Positions 22,533 to 30,203 of a stretch of 41,877 bases of DNA are shown in pieces. Location of the stretch: contig JADDQY010000053.1 of assembly GCA_016781135.1 (NCBI GenBank), positions 1 to 41,877 of the forward strand, given 5' to 3'. Every line of letters starts with the position of its first letter. Within the stretch, counting starts at the first letter, position 1. The translations under genes and the position numbers were made by a program. The DNA is from Actinomycetota bacterium. Lineage in GTDB: Bacteria; Actinomycetota; Acidimicrobiia; Acidimicrobiales; CADCSY01. Under the pieces are notes generated by a model. The model did not search any database, was not told the origin of the DNA, and saw only the letters and a program-made list of their open reading frames with translations.

Positions 22533-23837
22533 CTAGGGCGCCGAGCGGGTAAGCCCGGGGAGCTGGCGGCGCAGGCGCCACGATCCCGCCCACACCGCCG
22601 AGGCCAGGGCGGCAGCCGGCACGGCGACGAGGTAGCGGGTGGTGCGGTCGCCGGCGCCCTCGGGCAGCACGGCCACGGCCTGGCCATCGGGTGGCTCGAC
22701 GGGGACGCCAGTGGTGGGCGGCAGGGCGATCGTGGTGGTCGGGGTGGTCTCGGTGATGGTGGTCGGGGGCTCGGTGGTGGTGGACGGTTGCGTGGTCGTG
22801 GTGGCAGGGACGGCGGCGATGGCGGCCGGCGCCCCGGTGGTCGTGGTGGTCGGCCGGGAAGGAGGCGCGGACCGCGGAGCTCGGGCCTGCACGGCGCGGG
22901 CCAGGTTCAGCCGACCGGCACCGAAGATGGTGTCCCGCCCCGGCGACCCAAGGTCGTCGGCTGTTGCCAGCAGCTGGTCGACGACCTGCTGAGGTGACAA
23001 GCCCAGACCCCGCAGCACCGCGGCGGCGCCGGCGACATGGGGAACGGCCATCGACGTGCCCACCAGGCAGGCATACTCCCCGGGCGCGTAGGTCGACACG
23101 ATGCCGGTCTCCACGTCGCAGCGGCTCCCCGGGCTGCCGTCCCCGCCGGGAGCGGCCATCCCCCACTTGGCCAGGCCCACCCCGCTGGCGTAGCCGGCCC
23201 GGGCGTCCTCCCGGGTGGTGGCGGTGACGACGAGGGCGGGCTCGTCGGTGAAACCGCTGGCCCGCACGGAGGAGTTCCCGGCGGCGACGACGGGGATGGC
23301 CCCCTTGGACCAGGCATAGCGGATGGCCTCGACGAACGCCGGGGCGAGGGTGACGTCGGTGGAGACCTCACCGAACGACAGGTTGATCACACTGGCCCCG
23401 TTGTCGGCGGCATAGCGGATGCCATCGGCCACGGCGGTGACGTTGCCGACGCCCCGGCTGCCGAGGACCTGGACGGGAAGGATCATGGCGTCGGGGGCCA
23501 CGCCGGCCACCCCGGCGGCGTTACCGGTGCTGGCGGCGGCGATGCCGGCCACGTGGGTGCCGTGGCCGTTGGCGTCCTGGGGCGACGCACCCGGAGCGAT
23601 GAACGACCGCCCGGGAAGCAGCTTGGGCCTGAGGTCCTCATGACTCAGGTCGACGCCGGTGTCGACCACGGCGATCACCGTGCCTGCCCCCCGCCCCTCG
23701 GTCCAGGCCGCCTCGGCGCCGATGGACGTCAGGCTCCACTGCTGGATGAAGAAGGGATCATCGCTGGCGACGGCCACGCCGGGCAGGCCCACGACCAGCG
23801 CGAGGGCGAGCGCCAGGACTCCGAGGATGCGATGCAT
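22533..23837 (-). CDS. Subtilisin-like (S8) serine peptidase, secreted and membrane-anchored
   Basis: A 434-residue exported subtilase. A signal peptide (MHRILGVLALALALVVGLPGVAVAS) leads into the S8 domain with catalytic Asp59 (AVVDTGVD), His92 (NGHGTHVAG), oxyanion Asn188 (VVAAGNSS) and Ser262 (VGTSMAVPHVAG). Cys240 and Cys257 may form a disulfide. A Thr/Pro-rich linker (about 325-375) precedes a C-terminal hydrophobic segment (YLVAVPAAALASAVWAGSW) and a basic tail, so the enzyme is probably tethered outside the cell, a mycosin-like layout. No ESX genes are seen. The ATG at 23837 is preferred because GGAGAGG lies four bases upstream; an ATG at 23879 is in frame. It is directly downstream of lexA on the same strand and may share its transcript. 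Substrate unknown. Confidence 0.9.
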   Translation of the reverse strand: MHRILGVLALALALVVGLPGVAVASDDPFFIQQWSLTSIGAEAAWTEGRGAGTVIAVVDTGVDLSHEDLRPKLLPGRSFIAPGASPQDANGHGTHVAGIAAASTGNAAGVAGVAPDAMILPVQVLGSRGVGNVTAVADGIRYAADNGASVINLSFGEVSTDVTLAPAFVEAIRYAWSKGAIPVVAAGNSSVRASGFTDEPALVVTATTREDARAGYASGVGLAKWGMAAPGGDGSPGSRCDVETGIVSTYAPGEYACLVGTSMAVPHVAGAAAVLRGLGLSPQQVVDQLLATADDLGSPGRDTIFGAGRLNLARAVQARAPRSAPPSRPTTTTTGAPAAIAAVPATTTTQPSTTTEPPTTITETTPTTTIALPPTTGVPVEPPDGQAVAVLPEGAGDRTTRYLVAVPAAALASAVWAGSWRLRRQLPGLTRSAP

Positions 23838-23884
23838 GTGACCTCTCCAGCGGAAGTACCGGCGCAGTGCCGCCGTCATGATTT

Positions 23885-24517
23885 CTACAATCGGCGCAGG
23901 ACCGTGACCACTTTACCGAAGATCGTCACCTCTCGGCCGTCGTACTCCAGGGGCGCCAGGTGGGCGTTCGCCGGCACCAGCGACACCCGATCGGCGTCGC
24001 GTCGCAGCGTCTTGACCGTCGCCTCCTCCCCCGGTATACCGGCGACGACGATCTCGCCGTCGGTCGCGTCGGGCTGGTGGCGCACCACCACGTAGTCGCC
24101 GTCGAGGATGCCGGCGTCGATCATGGAGTCGCCTCGGACCCGCAGCATGAACAGCGTGCCGTTGCCGGTGAGGTCGGCGGGGACGGGGACGAGCTCCTCG
24201 ATGTTCTCCTGGGCCAGCACGTCGGTGCCGGCGGCGACATCGCCCACGAGGGGGACGTGGTTGACCGGACGACGCTCGGCGGTGGTCCCCGATCCCGGGT
24301 CGTAGCACACCTCGATGGCGCGGGGCTTGGTGGGGTCGCGGCGCAAGAAGCCCCGCCGCTGCAAGGTGGAGAGGTGGCTGTGGACCGTTGACGGGGACGT
24401 GAGGCCGACGGCGAGGCCAATCTCGCGGACCGACGGGGGGAAGCCTCGATCCCGCTGCTGGTCGACGATGAACTGCAGGATCTCCCGCTGCCGGTGGGTC
24501 AGCTGGGCTGGGCTCAT
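23885..24517 (-). CDS. lexA: SOS repressor LexA
   Basis: Represses DNA-damage genes and self-cleaves when RecA is activated. 210 residues. The N-terminal winged helix (LTHRQREILQFIVDQ, FPPSVREIGLAVGL, SPSTVHSHLSTLQRRGFL) binds the box. The cleavage site is Ala96-Gly97 in GDVAAGTDV, and the latent peptidase pair is Ser131 (RGDSMIDAG) with Lys169 (TVKTLRRD). ATG 24517 has AGGAG eight bases upstream; a longer frame to GTG 24565 lacks family similarity. A perfect LexA box (24623-24636) lies about 110 bases upstream, so autoregulation is likely though the exact promoter is unclear. A peptidase gene follows on the same strand. Confidence 0.97.
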   Translation of the reverse strand: MSPAQLTHRQREILQFIVDQQRDRGFPPSVREIGLAVGLTSPSTVHSHLSTLQRRGFLRRDPTKPRAIEVCYDPGSGTTAERRPVNHVPLVGDVAAGTDVLAQENIEELVPVPADLTGNGTLFMLRVRGDSMIDAGILDGDYVVVRHQPDATDGEIVVAGIPGEEATVKTLRRDADRVSLVPANAHLAPLEYDGREVTIFGKVVTVLRRL

Positions 24518-24615
24518 GCTCGCTCTCCTGTTCGGCACGGGCGTCGGTGCGAACACCAGTTTCACGAGACGCTAGCCGGGGCCTGGGGAAAAGGCAAACA
24601 CATGTTCCTTCGCCC

Positions 24616-24645
24616 TTGACTTCGAACGGCCGTTCGTGCTTGGAT
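24616..24645 (+). promoter_or_regulatory. LexA box 1 within the promoter of the LysM gene (lexA divergent region)
   Basis: TTGACT (24616-24621) and TTGGAT (24640-24645) with 18-base spacing point towards the LysM gene. Between them lies CGAACGGCCGTTCG (24623-24636), a fully palindromic LexA box. The arrangement, box between -35 and -10, is the same as at recA. It can also repress the divergent lexA gene. Confidence 0.85.
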
Positions 24646-24657
24646 CCATCGGTCTCA

Positions 24658-24669
24658 GAACGGGCGTTC
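24658..24669 (+). promoter_or_regulatory. LexA box 2 upstream of the LysM gene
   Basis: GAACGGGCGTTC matches the GAAC-N4-GTTC core but lacks the flanking C and G of the full box. It lies just downstream of the predicted transcript start and 20 bases before the LysM gene ATG, so LexA bound here could act as a roadblock. The two box centres are 34 bases apart. Confidence 0.65.
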
Positions 24670-24688
24670 CCAAACCGGGAGGACGACG

Positions 24689-25147
24689 ATGGCCGCTCTG
24701 CAGTTCACCGACGCCCAGGTCCCGAGGCCACTCACCCTCCATCCTGCCGCCCCGCCCCAGTCCCGGTCTCGACGGCTGTCGTCGAGGGTCGCGGCTCCGG
24801 CCGTCGGCGAGGGCGTCCGTCCGGGGTTGGCGGTGGTGGTCGTGGTCGTGTCGTTGCTGGTCGGATCGGCGGTGGCGGGGGCGGGCGGCCGGCCGAGGGG
24901 CGACGGCGCGCCGAGCGGGTTCGAGCACGAGGCCGCGCTCGGCGTGCCCACGGTGGCGGCGCGAGGCCGATTCCACCTCGTGCAGCCGGGTGAGACCTAC
25001 TGGTCCATCGCCAGAGGGCTCCGGGGCGTTGAGGGCGGCGACCTCCGACCGGTTGTCGATGTGCTGGTCGAGGCCAACGGGGCCGACCCGCTGCAGGCCG
25101 GCGATCGAGTGGTGCTGCCGCCGACGTCCGGTGGTACCCCGAGTTGA
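24689..25147 (+). CDS. LysM-domain membrane protein, candidate SOS cell-division inhibitor (YneA/Rv2719c-like)
   Basis: A 152-residue protein with a cytoplasmic N-terminus of about 42 residues, one membrane segment (GLAVVVVVVSLLVGSAVAG) and a spacer. A C-terminal LysM domain follows (HLVQPGETYWSIARGL through VVDVLVEANGADPLQAGDRVVLP) that should bind peptidoglycan outside the cell. Gene position, topology and size resemble YneA of Bacillus and Rv2719c of Mycobacterium, SOS-induced proteins encoded divergently from lexA that delay division. ATG 24689 follows a strong GGGAGGA site. Two LexA boxes lie upstream. Function by similarity of context and domain only; the sequence itself shows just the LysM and membrane parts. 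A hairpin terminator follows. Confidence 0.85.
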   Translation: MAALQFTDAQVPRPLTLHPAAPPQSRSRRLSSRVAAPAVGEGVRPGLAVVVVVVSLLVGSAVAGAGGRPRGDGAPSGFEHEAALGVPTVAARGRFHLVQPGETYWSIARGLRGVEGGDLRPVVDVLVEANGADPLQAGDRVVLPPTSGGTPS

Positions 25148-25165
25148 GCGCGCAGCGGCAGGGGG

Positions 25166-25189
25166 CAGCTGGCAGCAGGCTGCCAGCTG
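25166..25189. terminator. Hairpin downstream of the LysM gene
   Basis: CAGCTGGCAGC (25166-25176) and GCTGCCAGCTG (25179-25189) form an 11-bp inverted repeat with two central bases, 19 bases after the LysM gene stop. There is no T tract. The remaining stretch to 25353, before the end of the convergent reductase gene, holds nothing I can support as a gene. Confidence 0.65.
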
Positions 25190-25353
25190 GCACCACGAGG
25201 GCCTGCGCTCCGAGCGCGGCCGGCGCCGAGGCTGGCCATGCCGCTGGCGGCCTACCGGCGAAGGTCACCGACAGGCGCTGGGCTGGGCCCGCGCCCTCTG
25301 CCGGCACCGGCGCCCGGTCAGCTCCCTGTCGGATCGCTGCTGGGGGGCGGCAC

Positions 25354-26058
25354 TCAGTGTTGTCGCAAGTAGCGGAGGAAGAGGCTGTGGCCGTCCTCGA
25401 GCATCGACACCAGACGAAACGCCAGCGCCTCCACCGGCGCCGGACCCACGGCGACGCGGGGGCCGGAGCCGCCGACGGCGAGGGGAGCCACGGTGATGCA
25501 CATCTCGTCGAGATCGCCGGTGGCGACGACCTCGCCCAGCAAGCACGGGCCGCCCTCGCACAGCAGCGTCCGGGCACCACGCCGGCCCAGCTCGGCGATG
25601 GCCCGAGCCACGTCGACCCGCTCTTCACCAGCGACCACCACCTCGGCGGCGTCTTCTGCTCGCTGCCGGAGGACCGGGTCGGCCGCCGCGCAGGTGATCA
25701 CCACCGTGGGGGCGCGGGCGGCGGTGAACAGGGGGCCGTCCCAGTCGAGGGCCAAGCTGCGGGAGACGACGGCAATGGGTGGACCGTCGGCCCCTCGAGC
25801 TGGCCCGTAGCCCTCCACCCTCACGGTGGCGGCGCCGACCAGCACCACGTCGGCCAGCGACCGCAGGAGGTCGAACAGCTCCCGATCGGCGGGGCTGGAC
25901 AGCCCTGCGGTCCGCCCCCCGACGACGGCGCTACCGTCGAGGGAGGCCACCACGTTGGCGGCGACCCAGGGACGGCCTCCCGACCCCACCCGTCGGGCGC
26001 CGCCGTACACCGCGGCCAGGTCGACCTCGGCGGCAGGATCCGGCAGGAGCTGGCGCAC
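25354..26058 (-). CDS. RibD C-terminal-domain (pyrimidine reductase) family protein
   Basis: A 234-residue stand-alone RibD_C domain, related to the NADPH-dependent reductase half of RibD and to dihydrofolate reductase folds. Visible family features are PWVAANVVASLDGSAVVGG near residue 30, ADVVLVGAATVRVEGYGP, the strand IAVVSRSLALDWD, GARTLLCEGGPCLLGEVVATGDLDEM and a final LVSMLEDGHSLFLRYL. No deaminase domain is present, and no other riboflavin genes lie nearby, so it may reduce another substrate. The start GTG 26058 lies nine bases after a TAGCGT hexamer (26073-26068 on this strand). It is divergent from nrdJ and convergent with the LysM gene. Confidence 0.85.
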   Translation of the reverse strand: MRQLLPDPAAEVDLAAVYGGARRVGSGGRPWVAANVVASLDGSAVVGGRTAGLSSPADRELFDLLRSLADVVLVGAATVRVEGYGPARGADGPPIAVVSRSLALDWDGPLFTAARAPTVVITCAAADPVLRQRAEDAAEVVVAGEERVDVARAIAELGRRGARTLLCEGGPCLLGEVVATGDLDEMCITVAPLAVGGSGPRVAVGPAPVEALAFRLVSMLEDGHSLFLRYLRQH

Positions 26059-26073
26059 GGGCAGACGACGCTA

Positions 26074-26323
26074 CACACCGCCGCCGTCGTCGACCCCACC
26101 GGTTTCCCCCAGGCTGGGGACCCCCACCCACAGCTTGGGCCCTCTGTTGCTCCACAGCCCGTCTCCTCTACGGTCGTCGGGCGGCCCGGCCGGGGTTGCG
26201 CCGGTGTAATTACGCTGCTGTAATTGGCAGCTCTCCCAACGTCCGTCACCGCCCAGCGGCTCCTCGAGCGCGAGGCGGCCGACCGAGGCGGGGGGGCCGG
26301 CAGGTGTTCCCGAGGAGGCAACG
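26074..26323. promoter_or_regulatory. nrdJ upstream region with TGTAATT repeats
   Basis: This 250-base stretch has no gene. TTGCGC (26196-26201) and TGTAAT (26219-26224) with 17-base spacing form a plausible nrdJ promoter. The AT-rich words TGTAATTA (26205-26212) and TGTAATTG (26219-26226) repeat directly at 14-base distance, and GTAATTAC (26206-26213) is itself a palindrome. They stand out in GC-rich DNA and may bind a regulator. They do not fit the usual NrdR box. CCCCAG-G-CTGGGG (26107-26119) is a small inverted repeat nearer the reductase gene. No cobalamin riboswitch motif was found by eye. Confidence 0.5.
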
Positions 26324-29185
26324 ATGAGGACGGCAGCGTCGAACCAGACCAGGGACAGCAGCCCGGAGGTGGGCGGGCGCATCGGCGTTCGCCGCCACTT
26401 CACCTCGCCCGGGGTGCACCCCTACGACCAGGTGGCGTGGGAGCGGCGCGACAGCCGGATCACGAACTACCGCGACGGGAGCGTGGCCTTCGAGCAGCGC
26501 GGTGTCGAGGTGCCCTCAGGGTGGTCGCTCAACGCCACCAACATCCTCGCCCAGAAGTACTTCCGGGGCGTCCCCGGCACCGCCGAGCGGGAGACGTCGC
26601 TGCGCCAGGTGGCCGACCGGGTGGTCGACGCCATCGCCGGGTGGGGGGTCAAGGACGGCTACTTCGCTGACGACGAGGAGGCGGCGGCCTTCGCCGACGA
26701 GCTCAAGTACCTGATCGTCACCCAGCGGGCCGCGTTCAACTCCCCGGTCTGGTTCAACATCGGAGCCAAGGGCCGCAAGCAACAAGCGAGCGCGTGCTTC
26801 ATCCTTTCCGTCGACGACAGGATGGACTCGATCCTCAACTGGTACGTCGAGGAGGGCACCATCTTCAAGGGGGGGTCGGGTGCCGGCGTCAACCTCTCCC
26901 GCATCCGCTCTTCCCAGGAGCACCTCAGGGGCGGCGGCACGGCTTCGGGTCCGGTCAGCTTCATGCGGGGCGCCGACGCCTCGGCGGGCACGATCAAGTC
27001 GGGCGGCGCCACCCGCCGGGCCGCCAAGATGGTGATCCTCAATGCCGATCACCCCGACATCGAGGACTTCATCACCTGCAAGGTGATCGAGGAGCGCAAG
27101 GCCCGAGTCCTGCGCGAGGCCGGCTTCGACATGGACCTCGACGGCAAGGACAGCCACTCGCTGCAGTACCAGAACGCCAACAACTCGGTGCGGGTCACCG
27201 ACGAGTTCATGCAGGCCGTGCTCGACGACGCCGACTGGCACCTGCGGGCGGTCACCACCGGCGAGGTGGTCAAGACGGTGAAGGCTCGCGACCTCATGCG
27301 CCAGATCGCCGAGGCGACCTGGGAGTGCGCCGACCCGGGGATGCAGTTCGACACCACCATCAACCGCTGGCACACGGCCGCCACCACCGGGCGCATCAAC
27401 GGCTCCAACCCGTGTTCGGAGTACATGCACCTCGACAACTCGGCGTGCAACCTGGCGTCGATCAACCTGTTGTCCTTCCTCGACGAGGAGGAGGATCGCT
27501 TCGACGTGGAGGGCTACCAGCGCGCCGTCGAGGTCGTCTTCACCGCCCAGGAGATCCTGGTCGGCAACGCCGACTACCCGACCGAGGCCATCGGCGAGAC
27601 GTCGCGGCGGTTCCGCCAGCTCGGCCTCGGCTACGCCAACCTCGGTGCCCTGCTCATGGCGCTCGGCCTGCCCTACGACTCCGACGAGGGCCGGGCGTGG
27701 GCCGCCGCCCTCACCGCCGTGCTGACGGGCCACGCCTACGCCACCTCGGCGCGCACCGCCGCCCGCATGGGCCCCTTCGCCGGCTACGCCGACAACGAGG
27801 ACCACATGCTGCGGGTGCTGCGGATGCACCGCGACGAGCTGGCCCACGTCGACGGTGCCCTCGTGCCCACCTATCTTCTCGCCGCGGCAAGAGCCGACTG
27901 GGACGACGCCGTCGCCTGGGCCGAGGCCTTCGGCGTGCGCAACTCCCAAGCCTCGGTCATCGCTCCGACCGGCACCATCGGCCTCCTCCTCGACTGCGAC
28001 ACGACGGGCCTGGAGCCCGATCTGGGGCTGTGCAAGATGAAGAAGCTGGTCGGTGGCGGGACGATGACCATCGTCAACCAGACCGTTCCCCGAGCCCTTC
28101 GCCGTCTCGGCTACACCGGCGAGCAGATCGGCGCGATCGTCGCCCACATCGACGAGCACAAGAGCATCCTCGGTGCTCCCCACCTCGCTGCCGACCACGT
28201 CCCAGTCTTCGCCTGCTCCATGGGCGACAACGCCATCCACTACTACGGCCACATCAAGATGATGGGAGCCATCCAACCGTTCATCAGCGGTGCGCTCAGC
28301 AAGACGGTCAACATGCCCGAGGAGGTCTCCGTCGAGGACGTCGAGCAGCTCCACATCGACGCCTGGAAGCTCGGCATCAAAGCGGTCGCCATCTACCGAG
28401 ACAACTGCAAGGTGGCCCAGCCGCTGTCGATGGCCAAGAAGGAGGTCAAGCCCGAGACCCTGCAAGTGGCCGTCGAGGCCGCCCCAGCCCAGGTGATCGA
28501 GCGCATCGTCGAAAAGGTCGTCATGCACCCGATCCGCCAGAAGCTGCCCCGCAACCGCCGGTCGCGCACCTTCGAGTTCCGGGTGGCCGACTGCAAGGGG
28601 TTCGTGACCGTGGGGGAGTACGACGACGGCCGACCCGGCGAGCTGTTCCTGCGGGTGTCCAAGCAGGGCTCGACGCTGGCCGGGATCATGGACGCGTTCG
28701 CCATCTCGGTCAGCCACGGCCTGCAGTACGGCGTGCCCCTCAAGGCGTTCATCGAGGCGTTCACCAACATGCGCTTCGAGCCCGCCGGCATGACCGACGA
28801 CGCCGACATCCGCTTCGCCTCCAGCCTGGTCGACTACATCTTCCGCCGCCTGGCCGTCGACTACCTCCCGCTCGACGAGCGCATGGAGCTCGGCATCCTG
28901 TCGGTCGGGGAGCGTCACAGCCCCACCCTTCCGGGCATCGAGGAGGCAACCACTCAGTCCACCGTCGGCCTCGACCTCGTCCCGGGCCCACCGGCCGAGC
29001 CCACCACCGCCGCCGATCTCGATTCCATGGCCCCGCTGGCGACCGCGGTCCCGGCCGCGACCCGGACCACGGCCCGCCCGCCCAACCGGGACGCCCCCTA
29101 CTGCATGCAGTGCGGCGTCCAGATGATCCGCGCCGGCTCCTGCCACGCCTGCCCGTCGTGCGGCTCGACCAGCGGCTGCTCTTGA
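26324..29185 (+). CDS. nrdJ: Vitamin B12-dependent (class II) ribonucleoside-diphosphate reductase NrdJ
   Basis: Makes deoxyribonucleotides using adenosylcobalamin for radical generation, independent of oxygen. 953 residues. The N-terminal region (TSPGVHPYDQVAWERRDS) is typical of actinobacterial NrdJ. The redox Cys in SACFILSVDD, the Gly-rich GGSGAGVNLSRIRSS and the catalytic NPCSEYMHLDNSACNLASINLL segment are present, as is the second redox cysteine region. A C-terminal domain (FEFRVADCKGFVTVGEYDDG) and a zinc-ribbon tail with CMQCG and CPSCGSTSGCS end the protein; the tail cysteines should regenerate the active site. ATG 26324 has a strong GAGGAGG site. In Streptomyces nrdR precedes nrdJ; here nrdR is not seen and a RibD-type gene is divergent. 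Confidence 0.97.
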   Translation: MRTAASNQTRDSSPEVGGRIGVRRHFTSPGVHPYDQVAWERRDSRITNYRDGSVAFEQRGVEVPSGWSLNATNILAQKYFRGVPGTAERETSLRQVADRVVDAIAGWGVKDGYFADDEEAAAFADELKYLIVTQRAAFNSPVWFNIGAKGRKQQASACFILSVDDRMDSILNWYVEEGTIFKGGSGAGVNLSRIRSSQEHLRGGGTASGPVSFMRGADASAGTIKSGGATRRAAKMVILNADHPDIEDFITCKVIEERKARVLREAGFDMDLDGKDSHSLQYQNANNSVRVTDEFMQAVLDDADWHLRAVTTGEVVKTVKARDLMRQIAEATWECADPGMQFDTTINRWHTAATTGRINGSNPCSEYMHLDNSACNLASINLLSFLDEEEDRFDVEGYQRAVEVVFTAQEILVGNADYPTEAIGETSRRFRQLGLGYANLGALLMALGLPYDSDEGRAWAAALTAVLTGHAYATSARTAARMGPFAGYADNEDHMLRVLRMHRDELAHVDGALVPTYLLAAARADWDDAVAWAEAFGVRNSQASVIAPTGTIGLLLDCDTTGLEPDLGLCKMKKLVGGGTMTIVNQTVPRALRRLGYTGEQIGAIVAHIDEHKSILGAPHLAADHVPVFACSMGDNAIHYYGHIKMMGAIQPFISGALSKTVNMPEEVSVEDVEQLHIDAWKLGIKAVAIYRDNCKVAQPLSMAKKEVKPETLQVAVEAAPAQVIERIVEKVVMHPIRQKLPRNRRSRTFEFRVADCKGFVTVGEYDDGRPGELFLRVSKQGSTLAGIMDAFAISVSHGLQYGVPLKAFIEAFTNMRFEPAGMTDDADIRFASSLVDYIFRRLAVDYLPLDERMELGILSVGERHSPTLPGIEEATTQSTVGLDLVPGPPAEPTTAADLDSMAPLATAVPAATRTTARPPNRDAPYCMQCGVQMIRAGSCHACPSCGSTSGCS

Positions 29186-29230
29186 CCGAGGTCACCGGCG
29201 GGGGCAGTTGAGCGGGCGCCGGGCCGACCA

Positions 29231-29243
29231 CCGGTACCATTGC
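29231..29243 (+). promoter_or_regulatory. pafB promoter element, leaderless
   Basis: The 13 bases CCGGTACCATTGC include TACCAT (29235-29240), a TAnnnT -10. GTG 29249 follows eight bases later with no Shine-Dalgarno. The identical 13-mer precedes tatA at 33015-33027. Confidence 0.5.
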
Positions 29244-29248
29244 CGATG

Positions 29249-30169
29249 GTGTCGCGCCTGGAGCGCCTGCTCAACCTCACCGCCGCCCTGCTCACCGCCA
29301 CCCGTCCCCTCAGCCGCGGCGAGCTCCACGAGCGGGTGCCCGGCTACCCCCCCGACGACGCCAAGGGCTCGTTCCGCCGGGCCTTCGAGCGCGACAAGGA
29401 GGCACTGCGCGACATGGGCATCCCGGTGGTCGTGGAGGAGATCGCCGGCGTCGACCCCCCCGTTGACGGCTACCGCATCCCCCGAGACCAGTACGCCCTG
29501 CGCGATCCCGGCCTCGAGCCCGACGAGCTGGCGGCCATTCACCTCGCCGCCGCCGCCGTGCAGCTCGAGGGGCTGCGGGGCACCGAGGCCCTCTGGAAGC
29601 TGGGGGGCGCTCCGGCGGTGACCGCCGACGACCAGACGCTCGCCGCCATCCCCACCATCCCCGCCCTCGCCCCCTTGTTCGCCGCCGTCGGCGAACGCCG
29701 CCCGGTCACCTTCGGCTACCGGGGCCAGGTGCGGACCGTCGACCCCCACCGGCTGTCCTTCGCCCGCGGGCACTGGTACCTCGACGGCTACGACCACGAT
29801 CGCCAGGCCCTGCGCCAGTTCCGTCTCGACCGGCTGGAGGGCGAGCTCGACGTGGGCCCACCCGCCAGCTTCGAGCGCCCGCTCCCCGGCGAGGGCGGCG
29901 CCCCCCGGCCCTGGGAGATGGGGGAGGAGGCGCCGGTCGAGGCCCGGGTGCACGTCGACGCCGACCTGGCTGGGTGGGCCGTCGACCACCTCGGCCCCGA
30001 GGCTCTCGCTGCCACCCACGGCGACGGAAGCGTCGAGGTGACCTTGCGGGTGACCAACCGGGAGGCCTTTCGCTCGTTCGTCATCGGCTTCCTCGACCAC
30101 GCCGAGATCCTGGCTCCGGAGGAGCTGCGCGAGGACCTGGTCGGTTGGCTGACGGCGCTGGCCGGGTGA
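29249..30169 (+). CDS. pafB: WYL-domain transcriptional regulator PafB
   Basis: First half of the PafBC activator of the LexA-independent DNA-damage response. 306 residues. The N-terminal winged helix-turn-helix begins SRLERLLNLTAALLTATRPLSRGELHERV with an SFRRAFERDKEAL recognition region. The WYL domain includes RRPVTFGYRGQVRTVDPHRLSFARGHWYLDGYDHDRQALRQFRLDR, and the C-terminal WCX domain follows (VEVTLRVTNREAFRSFVIGF). In mycobacteria PafBC responds to DNA damage and binds the RecA-NDp-type motif; a matching site lies before recA here. GTG 29249 fits the family N-terminus and a leaderless start; ATG 29246 is one codon upstream. pafC follows 34 bases later. Confidence 0.93.
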   Translation: MSRLERLLNLTAALLTATRPLSRGELHERVPGYPPDDAKGSFRRAFERDKEALRDMGIPVVVEEIAGVDPPVDGYRIPRDQYALRDPGLEPDELAAIHLAAAAVQLEGLRGTEALWKLGGAPAVTADDQTLAAIPTIPALAPLFAAVGERRPVTFGYRGQVRTVDPHRLSFARGHWYLDGYDHDRQALRQFRLDRLEGELDVGPPASFERPLPGEGGAPRPWEMGEEAPVEARVHVDADLAGWAVDHLGPEALAATHGDGSVEVTLRVTNREAFRSFVIGFLDHAEILAPEELREDLVGWLTALAG

Positions 30170-30203
30170 TCGCGGCGCGGGTGCGACCCCGCCTCCACGG
30201 CTG

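Noticed and set aside
22690..22860. GGTGGT-rich stretch as a DNA repeat
   Set aside because: It encodes the Thr/Pro-rich linker of the subtilisin-like protein on the minus strand; simple codon repetition explains it.
24518..24565. Longer LexA starting at GTG 24565
   Set aside because: The extra 16 residues do not match the family, and the internal ATG 24517 has a clear AGGAG site.
26059..26323. Cobalamin riboswitch before nrdJ
   Set aside because: No B12-box-like sequence or matching helices were found by eye. A covariance-model search would be decisive; a hit would overturn this.
26516..29146. Very long open frame (876 codons) on the minus strand opposite nrdJ
   Set aside because: It is antisense to a fully recognisable NrdJ. 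Its translation is dominated by repetitive Gly, Asp, His and Val, as expected from GC-rich codons read backwards; no domain is visible.
26794..29211. Second long plus-strand frame overlapping nrdJ
   Set aside because: Arg/Pro/His-rich translation out of frame with NrdJ, a typical shadow frame.
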